The notes beneath the pieces were generated by a model. It did not search any database, had not been told where the DNA came from, and saw nothing but the letters and a program-made list of their open reading frames with translations. A DNA stretch of 64,000 nt from Babylonia areolata (taxonomy: Eukaryota; Mollusca; Gastropoda; Neogastropoda; Buccinidae), in assembly GCF_041734735.1 (NCBI RefSeq), contig NC_134883.1, forward strand, positions 19,577,247-19,641,246, given 5' to 3'. Shown here one piece after another: positions 1 to 8,091 of this stretch. Position 1 is the stretch's first letter, and the number at the start of each line of letters is the position of its first letter. The position numbers were made by a program, and so were the translations under genes.

Positions 1-845
1 TAATGACATGATACCTACTGAAATGACTCAGGGTCACATGACATACTATAACATTGGAAAAGTGACTGGCGGTAATGACATGATACCTACTGAAATGACT
101 CAGGGTCACATGACATACTATACATTGGAAAAGTGACTGGCGGTAATGACATGATACCTACTGAAATGACTCAGGGTCACATGACATACTATAACATTGG
201 AAAAGTGATAGGCGGTGATGACATGATACCTACTGAAATGACTCAGGGTCACAACATGACATACTATAACATTGGAAAAGTGACGGGCGGTAATGACATG
301 ATACCTACTGAAATGACTCAGGGTCACATAACATACTATAACATTAGAAAAGTGACGGGCGGTAATGACATGATACCTACTGAAATGACTCAGTGTCACA
401 TGACATATTATAACATTGGAAAAGTGACTGGCGGTAATGACATGATACCTACTGAAATGACTCAGGGTCACATGACATATTATAACATTGGAAAAGTGAC
501 TGGCGGTGATGACATGATACCTACTGAAATGACTCAGGGTCACAACATGACATACTATAACATTGGAAAAGTGACTGGCGGTGATGACATGATACCTACT
601 GAAATGACTCAGGGTCACAACATGACATACTATAACATTGGAAAAGTGATAGGCGGTGATGACATGATACCTACTGAAATGACTCAGGGTCACATGACAT
701 ACTATACATTGGAAAAGTGACTGGCGGTGGTGACATACCTACTGAAATGACTCAGGGTGACATGACATACTATAACATTGGAAAGGTGACTGGTGGTAAT
801 GACATGATACCTACTGAAATGACTCAGGGTCACAACATGACATAC
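1..845. repeat. 72-bp minisatellite, about 12 copies
   Basis: Tandem units of 69-75 bp that start with taatgacatgatacctactg and end with aaaagtgactggcgg. Copies are more than 90 percent alike, and the array continues past the left edge of the window. Because 72 is divisible by three, both strands stay open for about 190 codons. Those frames only repeat one motif and are not genes. Confidence 0.97.
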
Positions 846-1189
846 TTAACAACAGGAACAGCTTAAAGGTGCAGAAGAGACGAGGTCTTGCTTTTGTTTT
901 CTATAATTCCTGTGGTCATCAAATGGTTTTGACGCGCGAGTCTTGAAGGCCTCGCCTCTCGTGTCAGCTTGTTGAATACGTCTCGTGCAGACCTCGCTCT
1001 GTGTTGGTCAGCTCTGTATTGTGTGCAATGCTCATGGGTAACTGGTAAAAAGCGTTCACTTTCTTGGGAAATCAACGAGACAGATCGTACATGACATGTT
1101 GTAGTTTAAGCAGTTGTAGTAGAAGTAGTAATGGGTGATAGTATTTGGTGGTGGTGTCGTATTGTACTAGCAGCAGCAGTTGTTGCTGC
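846..1189. other. Intergenic, no gene seen
   Basis: Mixed-composition sequence with no convincing frame. At about 930-963 there is a short palindrome-like stretch (gagtcttgaaggcctcgcctc). It resembles the right end of the 1.6-kb hairpin-ended repeat described at 24547-26150, so it may be a relic of that family. Confidence 0.5.
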
Positions 1190-1604
1190 TGACATCACTT
1201 ACTTTAAAAAAAAAAAAAAAAAAAAGGGAAAAGTTGCAGTTTGCTGGTAAATGCGTTGATTTGCTGTTTATGGCTTCACAACAAAACATTGCAGGAGTTG
1301 CTACTGTTGACATCACTTAAAAAGAAAACGATTGGAAAAGTTACAGTTTGCAAAAAAAGCAAAATCAATCAGCCAGGATGAATCACATCCAGCTTTTGTC
1401 ATTTTCGAGATGCTCCCCTCTGGTCGACGGTACAGAAGTATAAGGACGAAAACCAATCGCTTCGCCAATAGCTTTTTCCGGAAAGCATTCAATGCCCTGT
1501 CTCTCGAACAAATCCATTATGATAAACAGAACTATGCAATCAACAACCATCTACGTGAAGATCTAGCCATCAGCCCCATCCACATGTAATATGCGGCTTC
1601 TGTT

Positions 1605-1664
<60 letters not shown>

Positions 1665-1940
1665 GTGCGTGCATGTGTGAGTATGCACTAGTTTTTATAT
1701 TGATATGCACTTGTATGTATCCTAATTTCTACTGTATCTGTGTTTGTGTATGATTTTCGATTTGTGTTCGTACGTTGTAATGTACTACCCCCCACACCCC
1801 CCCCCCACCCCCTCCCCCCACCCCACCCCCAATATTCCTTGTGACCCCGGTACACTTGGTAATAAAGACATATTCTATTCTAAATGCGTTGATTTGCTAT
1901 TTATGGCTTCACAACAAAACATTGCAGGAGTTGAGCAGCA
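1190..1940. repeat. Short tandem duplication (about 105 bp) split by a LINE
   Basis: The block containing gacatcactt, an A-rich run, gaaaagttgcagtttg, aaatgcgttgatttgct and acattgcaggagttg occurs at 1190-1295. It recurs in part at 1296-1356 and again at 1883-1940. The LINE 3' end at about 1365-1882 sits between the cagtttg and aaatgcgttg parts of what would be one unit, so the LINE entered a pre-existing duplication. Confidence 0.65.
1365..1882 (+). mobile_element. 5'-truncated LINE, 3' end
   Basis: The frame ending at 1589 carries a motif seen at the C-terminus of some non-LTR retrotransposon polyproteins: SGRRYRSIRTKTNRFANSFF, followed by a hydrophilic tail. A 3' UTR follows with a TG/CG microsatellite (1609-1665), a C-rich stretch (1788-1830), and an end reading ggtacacttggtaataaagac followed by attct repeats. 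The same terminal sequence appears on the minus strand near 30950-31000, so this is a dispersed family. The upstream ATG of the open frame at 1332 lies in flanking sequence. Clade not assigned. Confidence 0.65.
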
Positions 1941-1966
1941 GTAGGGAACAGGTGGCGCTGATGGTT

Positions 1967-2059
1967 ATGGCTGTTGTTGTTGTTGCTGTTGTTGTTGTAG
2001 TTGTTGTTGTTGCTGCTGCTGTTGTTGTTGTTGCTGTTGTTGTTGCTGCTGCTGCTGCT

Positions 2060-2095
<36 letters not shown>
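1967..2095. repeat. GTT/GCT triplet repeat
   Basis: Runs of gtt and gct triplets, open in several frames as poly-Val/Ala or poly-Thr/Ala. Low complexity, not coding. Confidence 0.95.
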
Positions 2096-2097
<2 letters not shown>

Positions 2098-2355
2098 AAG
2101 TTTCACAAAACGTCAACTTGGATCATTCTGATATCCGATCAAATGACCTTTACTTCGGCTGAAGAATGCTATTCCCATGCATTCCGTGTGAATGTGAGAG
2201 GATGAGGGTCGTCCACCACACCGGAGTTTGGAATGAGGACGGTGTGGTGCAGCAAAGGAAGAATCACTCGCCTTGTCATAAAAACGGTTGCTTAGGATGT
2301 GAAGGTCACGTGGATCATCATGAAGTCCGCTGAAAACAGATCATGCAAATCAGCA

Positions 2356-2409
<54 letters not shown>

Positions 2410-2635
2410 GTTCGTTTATTCATTTATAGTCTGTTCATCTAAGATGATATTAAACTGAAATAAATGATGTTACTATTATTATTTGTATTATTAGTATTTT
2501 TAATATAGAGATTTGTTCGTGCATAAAGATCACTAAAATTTCCCATTAGATTTAAATTCATTAATAGATACATGGATGAAATACATAGACATTTAAGTTA
2601 TATATGGAAATCATACGGACAGATGTGTTGGCGGG
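2096..2635. other. Intergenic with CA/GA microsatellite
   Basis: No gene recognised. A (CA)n(GA)n tract lies at 2354-2407 and AT-rich sequence follows. Confidence 0.7.
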
Positions 2636-2902
2636 CAGGCACACAGGCAGACAGACAGACAGGCAGGCAGGCAGGCAGACAGGCAGACAGACAGACAGGC
2701 AGACAGACAGGCAGGCAGGCAGGTAGGCAGGCAAGCAGACGCGCCAGTGGACAAACAGGTAAGCAGGTGAATGTGAAAGAGAGGGGGCGGAGGAGTGCGG
2801 GGAGGGACGGGGGTGGGGGAGGGGGGGCAGGGGAAGAAAGAATCATACAGTGGGGAGCACACAAACCGGCCTCCTCCAACACACACACACACACACACAC
2901 AC
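2636..2902. repeat. CAGG/CAGA tetranucleotide and G-rich, CA repeats
   Basis: CAGG and CAGA tetranucleotides at 2638-2745, a G-rich purine tract at 2778-2840, and (CA)n at 2880-2902. All open frames here are low-complexity shadows. Confidence 0.93.
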
Positions 2903-3169
2903 ATAATGGAAAACGAACGCGGCCCCTTCATCTCCTCCCCCTCCCCCTACCCCGCCCCCCTCCCACAGCTGAAGGAAGGACGGACCTTGTCTGGGCATTG
3001 TCTGATTAATGTGTGAGCAAACTGCTTTCAAGTTCATTTTTATTTCGGTTGCAAAAGACAGTTCACCGAAACATGACCAAGCTTATTGTCCTAAAATGCA
3101 TTTTTAGCTCAATTTATTGAAGGACATTTTTTCACGCACATCAATGTTTACCGCACATTGCACACAGCT

Positions 3170-3520
3170 AGTAGTATAAGAGATGGGGGTTCTATATACA
3201 ACTTTTTTGGGCGTATTAGCTTGTGTTAAGACCCTCAAGCATAAAAACAATTTAGTCAAAACCTGTGTATGTTGGAGTAATATGACCCTCAAGCATAAAA
3301 AAAAAATATATAGTTAAAACAAGTTATATGTGTATGGAGAGCCAAATCACAAGATAAAAAAAAAAAAATGGTTGGATATGTGTATGGGGGAGCGAAACGG
3401 TCATGGGGGTTCTATATACAACCGACCCCAGCCCAAAACCGCGCAATACCGCCCTCAAGCATAAAAACGAAAAACCGGCTTAAATATGTGTATGGAGAGC
3501 CAAATGGTCCTTAAAGAGAG
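3170..3520. promoter_or_regulatory. Subterminal repeated motifs in the TIR
   Basis: Three copies of ccctcaagcataaaa (near 3232, 3286, 3452), three of tatgtgtatgg (near 3327, 3376, 3485) and two of gggggttctatatacaac (near 3184, 3405). The same set is mirrored at 8780-9105 in the other repeat. Repeated subterminal modules are typical binding sites for a protein that recognises element ends. That role is inference. Confidence 0.55.
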
Positions 3521-3537
3521 GAGGTTGGATCAACCGT

Positions 3538-4068
3538 TCACATAGTTTGCTTTTTTTTTTTGGATGGTTTACCATCTTGAATATCAAATAGATTTTTCTT
3601 TAACAACTGAGTTTTGTGTTTCGATTTTATGTCTGTTTTCATTGCATTGAATTTTTCAACTTCAGCCAGAATGAGACTAAATTCTTCATCGCTTATTTTA
3701 TCATCTTCTAATGCTTTTGAAATAAGATCATTTATAGTGTTCAGTTTTGACTCGGCCAACACGCGAATCTCGTTGTGCTTCATAGCTTGTGACATTAATT
3801 TTTTATGAATAAATTTACAAGTTAAACCAACCACACCAAGGAGACCAGCTCCCACTTCTATTCCAATAGCTACGGGAGCAGCGGCGACACTCAACAGTAA
3901 TCCAACACCCGATGCCCCAAGGGCGATACTAAGAGTTGTCAGCGTTGTATCCGCGGCTGTAGCGATATTTACACCGCGTTTATATTTTTTATAAAATAAA
4001 GTTCTTTCATCACGCTCTTTTTCGAGGTTGTTTTTTATATTCGATATCTCTCGTAGGCGAAACTCCAT
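3538..4068 (-). CDS. 176-aa TIR-borne membrane-active-like protein
   Basis: The product begins MEFRLREISNIKNNLEKERD, a charged helix likely to form a coiled coil. A long glycine/alanine-rich hydrophobic stretch follows (residues about 40-85, with LGASGVGLLL and GAGLLGVVG), able to cross or insert into membranes. The second half is a helical charged domain with a basic KPSKKKK tail. I recall similar proteins in marine invertebrate genomes, often near Polinton-like or adintovirus-like elements, but cannot verify this here. The start at 4068 is the first Met of a clean frame and follows an AT-rich region. The gene lies wholly in the left TIR; the right TIR holds a partial copy. Function is unknown; a virion-associated, pore-forming or membrane-anchoring role is possible. 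Confidence 0.7.
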   Translation of the reverse strand: MEFRLREISNIKNNLEKERDERTLFYKKYKRGVNIATAADTTLTTLSIALGASGVGLLLSVAAAPVAIGIEVGAGLLGVVGLTCKFIHKKLMSQAMKHNEIRVLAESKLNTINDLISKALEDDKISDEEFSLILAEVEKFNAMKTDIKSKHKTQLLKKNLFDIQDGKPSKKKKQTM

Positions 4069-4287
4069 TATTCTATAGTAATCATTTTTTTTTTTTTAAA
4101 TGATGGTAACAGGATGAGGAGAGTAGCGCAGTCTTTTAACTAGAGCGGAAAAAAAGTTAGGGTGAATTGATTTTCGGCGAGTTCCACTGCACAAAGTCTG
4201 GACCACAGCTAATTTTTTTTTTTTTTCTGGCACGATGCCAACAAATTTCCATTTGAACAAAAGGATTTCTATTGTATATAGACGAAA

Positions 4288-6915
4288 ATGGTTTGGGCGA
4301 AAACATATATGGAAGAAATGTACAGTGCAACCTACAAGAACATGGGCATTCGATGTGCCAAAAATGTAGCAATCCATCTATTGCTAGAAAATACCTACGA
4401 GAACAATCTCGTGCCAGATATTTCCAATGTGGACTATCTAGCAAACAACAAAGGTAGAACAACTCTACAACCTCTAGAAGGTCTTCCAACTTTTGTAGAC
4501 GATTTGTATGTATATGGCTATTTGCGACAAAAAGAGTGTATGTATGTCGGTGGAAAATTGCTGTGTGGCAACGACGGATCCGCAAAAAGAATTGTATCTA
4601 GAATTTCGACTGCAATATGTGGACTTGTGGAAAAACAAAGTATACAAACTGCCATATCGCAGACAATATCTATGCAGGCAGACTCCAAATCTAGCACAAT
4701 ACGCAGTACAGTACAAAGAATAGAAAAAGACACGAATGCAAAAGCAAAAAAACGTTGGGAGACTATATATGCAAACGAAAAGCCATATGGTATATTTGTT
4801 GCAAAAATTGATGTGTCCGAAATTGCAATACAAGACCTACACAAAATATTGCCAATGCTAGAAGAACAGCTGCTAGGACATGGGTATGGTATATATTCTA
4901 TAGACTATACAAGAGATTTTTCTGGTACACTCGATAGACAAACACTAGTAGACTATCTTGTAGAAGAACTAGACTATAGAGGACAAGGCGACTTTGCAAG
5001 TGCTATTGCTTGCGATGCACCAACAATACTAGACAATACAGATAGTGTTGGCAAACATGTATGTACATGGATATCCAAACACAATGGCTATACAATGCGA
5101 ACAAAACTATACAACAAAATAGTATCCAATTTCGAGGCAGGAGAAGTACGAGAACAATTTGGTGGACATCTAGCAGACTATGTAGACTGTCCAAACGAGC
5201 ATCTTCGAAAAACATTCTTGCATCCAGATGTACAAAAGAGAGGCTGCACTAGAATAGAAGTATCTTTGTATGCTTGTAGCAATCGTACTCCAGAAAAAGG
5301 AGACGAACTAGTGGAAAACGTATTGGAGATAGTTTCGCCACAAGATAGACAACTGTTTGTAGAACAACCAGCAACCCAACAATGGCAGAATATTGCAAGC
5401 GTTCTAGATCGTTGTTTTGTTCTTGGCGATAGACCAAATTCCACAATATATGTATGTTGGTATGCACATACTAGAACAAAGAGAATATCTGGCATTCGTG
5501 TATCTCCAACAGCTGCAACAGTGGAAGACGACAAAAAATGGAATATCGCTGTAGAATGGGCTATATGCGATTTTGGATTTCGCAATTGTCCTATCTTCCA
5601 CATCGATATTCTAGCTGCAGACAACGATGGTATACAATACACCAAACTACGTTGCTACACAAAAAATGCGAAAACAATACTAGCAGCATGTAGGAGACCA
5701 GTACAAATACACAAAGATGCACCAAGTCCATATATTCTTCTTCCACCAACAAATATAGTAGAATGGGAATGGCGTACACACAAATGTAGTACTATTGGAA
5801 AAGAGAAATCTGCATACAGTGTTGTGGAAGTTCCACACAGCAGAGAGTTCTCCACTCTATCCACCCGAAATCGAGAAAAAAGACTACAAGACATAGAAGA
5901 GTGTATGGCAGTAGAAAATTGGAAAAAAGATGCATGGAACTATCTAGAACAAAAGCAAATAGAATACCAACAGAATATAGAACATAGAAAACAAGAGCTG
6001 GAACAAATACAAGAGTATATACTAGAAAACGAGAGACTCCTTGCTATTTCGAATAGTGTTCGAGAAGTTGTAGAAACAATCCTTTCCAAACAAGAAACCA
6101 AAAAAGTGGCAAATATAGCAGACAAAGATAGAATATGGTCCATACTCGGCTATAGGTTGCAAAAAGACAAGACAAATAGAGAATACTATAGAATAGTACT
6201 TGGAGCAAAAGATACAGAAGACGTTGTTGCTGTATGGTCGACCAATGGACTACAAAAGTTGTTGTCTGCTGCAGAAAAGTATGTGGAAAAGAAAAAAGAC
6301 AAATTCGAAAGAGAGCTGTGTTGGTTTCCAAGAGAGGCATGGGAAATAGGATTTTGTAGACCTATCCAATACAACAGCAAACTAGAAAAAAGTAGAAATG
6401 GACTAGATATTCGTATACAACCAGCCAAAGAGTTCTACAAAGACAAAGAGACTATACGTTGGAATCCTATAGACGTTGTAGTAGCACCCGACCTTGTAGA
6501 ACTTCCATCTCTACAAGAAATAGCACTAGAGAAAGAATACGACAAACTAGAAATAGATACAAAACGAGAACTACAGGAAACAGTTGCACCAAATTCGAAG
6601 CAACAAATACGAACACTAGACATGCCACCTGGTACCTACATTTGCAAAAAATATGCAACTACAATGTACAGAGGAAACAACCGAACTGTACTATTTCTAG
6701 TCCCCAAAGGAGACGACGGAGAACCTACTACAGACGAAGAACATCCAGTATATGGACATTTCCTAGAGAAAGAAATAGAACGCATTGGTGGAACACTATA
6801 CAAAACAAAAAGTCCACTACTGTGCTATATTGGAGTAGAAAAAACAACTCCACAACGCAAAAAAGATAGAATAGTATCTATTGTGGCAACAACCTGCGAA
6901 GATTGTACAGACTAG
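4288..6915 (+). CDS. 875-aa Rep-like protein (putative replication initiator)
   Basis: A single long uninterrupted frame and the main gene of the element. Residues 203-212 (SIDYTRDFSG) hold two acidic residues, D206 and D210. They are followed by a YxK motif (Y275, K277) and an RxE motif (R322, E324, in TRIEVSLYA). The order D-x3-D, YxK, RxE resembles phage and plasmid Rep_trans-type rolling-circle initiators. This is pattern similarity only; no family search was possible. Residues about 525-620 are charged and predicted coiled coil. The C-terminal part (about 780-875) has a Cys/aromatic-rich module around TYICKKYATTMYRGNNRTVL. Codon use is strongly skewed to aga, ata, cta and gaa, unlike the flanking host DNA. 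The start codon lies inside the left TIR. The stop overlaps the stop of the convergent 83-aa gene in one ctag. Alternatives are a primase-like or other DNA-binding protein. Confidence 0.75.
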   Translation: MVWAKTYMEEMYSATYKNMGIRCAKNVAIHLLLENTYENNLVPDISNVDYLANNKGRTTLQPLEGLPTFVDDLYVYGYLRQKECMYVGGKLLCGNDGSAKRIVSRISTAICGLVEKQSIQTAISQTISMQADSKSSTIRSTVQRIEKDTNAKAKKRWETIYANEKPYGIFVAKIDVSEIAIQDLHKILPMLEEQLLGHGYGIYSIDYTRDFSGTLDRQTLVDYLVEELDYRGQGDFASAIACDAPTILDNTDSVGKHVCTWISKHNGYTMRTKLYNKIVSNFEAGEVREQFGGHLADYVDCPNEHLRKTFLHPDVQKRGCTRIEVSLYACSNRTPEKGDELVENVLEIVSPQDRQLFVEQPATQQWQNIASVLDRCFVLGDRPNSTIYVCWYAHTRTKRISGIRVSPTAATVEDDKKWNIAVEWAICDFGFRNCPIFHIDILAADNDGIQYTKLRCYTKNAKTILAACRRPVQIHKDAPSPYILLPPTNIVEWEWRTHKCSTIGKEKSAYSVVEVPHSREFSTLSTRNREKRLQDIEECMAVENWKKDAWNYLEQKQIEYQQNIEHRKQELEQIQEYILENERLLAISNSVREVVETILSKQETKKVANIADKDRIWSILGYRLQKDKTNREYYRIVLGAKDTEDVVAVWSTNGLQKLLSAAEKYVEKKKDKFERELCWFPREAWEIGFCRPIQYNSKLEKSRNGLDIRIQPAKEFYKDKETIRWNPIDVVVAPDLVELPSLQEIALEKEYDKLEIDTKRELQETVAPNSKQQIRTLDMPPGTYICKKYATTMYRGNNRTVLFLVPKGDDGEPTTDEEHPVYGHFLEKEIERIGGTLYKTKSPLLCYIGVEKTTPQRKKDRIVSIVATTCEDCTD

Positions 6916-7163
6916 CATATTCTTCCACCTGGCAGACAAACATAGTATTTCCCACAATATGCAACTGCATATCGTTTCTTGTTGTATTTTCCAAGAATGT
7001 GTGGTGCTGGATCTACATGCTCTGCAGCATATTGTTCTATTTCTCCATCGTTTTCTGTGGAGAAACACATTTTTTGTGCACTATTGTTGTAGCGCTGTTC
7101 TTCTTTTGCAAATTCTTCGAAGTCGAAGTGTGGAAAGTGTGGTGGATCGAATAGGATAGGCAT
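6912..7163 (-). CDS. 83-aa small protein, function unknown
   Basis: Product MPILFDPPHFPHFDFEEFAK..., rich in aromatic and acidic residues at the start, with Cys-containing AYCGKYYVCLPGGRIC at the end. It begins just beside an AT-rich repeat (tatacaatatatacaa, 7169-7195) that looks like a promoter region. It ends in a ctag shared with the stop of the 875-aa gene, as expected for tightly packed convergent genes. No homology recognised. Short, but it fills the gap between two clear genes and starts cleanly. Confidence 0.55.
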   Translation of the reverse strand: MPILFDPPHFPHFDFEEFAKEEQRYNNSAQKMCFSTENDGEIEQYAAEHVDPAPHILGKYNKKRYAVAYCGKYYVCLPGGRIC

Positions 7164-7258
7164 TTTCTATATATACAATATATACAATATATACAAATAG
7201 AAAAATATACAAAACATACTACATCCACGAATTGCACACAAATAGACTCTATGCTATC

Positions 7259-7918
7259 CTATTCCATTTCAAAAGGGTTTCTAGACTTTGTTGGGATTGT
7301 TTCTTTGGCAATATCTCCAGATGTCTTCTTTGGGAGATGGACAAATTGTCGATCTTCTTCGGGTATGTTCCAAACACCATTTTTCTTTGTAGCTTTCCAT
7401 GTTTTGTACAATATAGAACCAACTGCAAGTGCAATTGGTAGAATATAGCATGCAGTGTTGTATACACAAACGCTATTTTGTATCTGTTCCAACAAAGATT
7501 TGGACTCTTCTGCTACGTCTTCTCGTATTTGTTCTACAATGTTGTCCTCTACATCCAACAAAGATAGTATTTCTATGGACATATCTTTGCTTTCTTGTAG
7601 TAGAATATCGTTTTGTTCTATGCGAGTATCTATATTTTGCAACATTTTGTACAAATCGTCTATGCTTTTCTTTTCTGCATTGTCCTGCACTACAGGCAGA
7701 ACACTGTCTGTATCCTTGTTTGTATTTTCCGGTACTACAGGCAAAACATTTTTGTTCTTTGCCTCTCGCCATATTTTGTACAATCTATTTGTACCAATAC
7801 CAAATTTCTTTTTGGCATCCTCTGCAGACATTCTGCCATGCAGAGATTCTATTTCTTCTATTTCTTCGTGCGACAAATCTTTCTTCCGTGGCATATTCCT
7901 ATATTTTCCTACCCACAT
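7259..7918 (-). CDS. 219-aa HTH protein with C-terminal membrane segment
   Basis: Residues about 14-50 (LSHEEIEEIESLHGRMSAED, then AKKKFGIGTNRLYKIW) look like a homeodomain-like helix-turn-helix, with the recognition helix at FGIGTNRLYKIWRE. A charged middle region (about 60-145) with spaced hydrophobics suggests coiled coil. Residues about 150-172 (YNTACYILPIALAVGSILYK) form one hydrophobic segment, followed by a polar tail. The start at 7918 gives MWVGKYRNMPRKK; a second Met at 7894 (MPRKK) is equally plausible. The gene lies between the iteron block and the AT-rich intergenic stretch and is transcribed opposite to the 875-aa gene. DNA binding plus a membrane anchor could make it a regulator or a tether of the element, but this is inference. 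Confidence 0.65.
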   Translation of the reverse strand: MWVGKYRNMPRKKDLSHEEIEEIESLHGRMSAEDAKKKFGIGTNRLYKIWREAKNKNVLPVVPENTNKDTDSVLPVVQDNAEKKSIDDLYKMLQNIDTRIEQNDILLQESKDMSIEILSLLDVEDNIVEQIREDVAEESKSLLEQIQNSVCVYNTACYILPIALAVGSILYKTWKATKKNGVWNIPEEDRQFVHLPKKTSGDIAKETIPTKSRNPFEME

Positions 7919-7940
7919 TTGTCCAAAAGACTAGGAAATA

Positions 7941-7953
7941 CCAGGATTCCTGG
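7941..7953. repeat. 13-bp palindrome upstream of the HTH gene
   Basis: ccagga-t-tcctgg is a perfect inverted repeat 23 bp upstream of the 219-aa start and 26 bp from the iteron structure. It is a candidate operator for a dimeric DNA-binding protein such as the adjacent HTH product. Confidence 0.4.
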
Positions 7954-7978
7954 AAAAACTAGGAAAATGCTATGCAAT

Positions 7979-8091
7979 TGCAATACATCCTAGGAAAGTG
8001 CTGTGCAATGCTATACAAATGCTATACAAATGCTATACAAATGCTATACAATGCTATACAAATGCTTCGCACTTTCCTAGGATGTATTGCA
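7979..8091. other. Iteron block inside a perfect 23-bp inverted repeat (origin-like)
   Basis: The arms 7979-8001 (tgcaatacatcc...gtgc) and 8069-8091 are exact inverses. The 67-bp spacer is mostly five direct copies of atgctatacaa, spaced 10-11 bp, about one helical turn. This is the architecture of iteron origins bound by Rep proteins, here next to a Rep-like gene. The right arm abuts the inner edge of the right TIR. Function as an origin is inference. Confidence 0.6.

Larger units (their letters stand above)
3170..4358. repeat. Left terminal inverted repeat
   Basis: Inverse of 8089-9117, nearly identical over aligned parts. It carries the complete 176-aa gene (minus strand), an AT-rich promoter-like stretch, and the first codons of the 875-aa gene. 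The repeat stops at the bases cgatgtgc (4351-4358), beyond which the two sides diverge. Confidence 0.88.

Noticed and set aside
118-720. Open frames of 191 and 195 aa on opposite strands
   Set aside because: They only reflect a 72-bp tandem repeat whose period is a multiple of three; no start context or non-repetitive part.
1-845. CRISPR-like array
   Set aside because: Units are repeated in full, with no unique spacers between conserved repeats; eukaryotic minisatellite.
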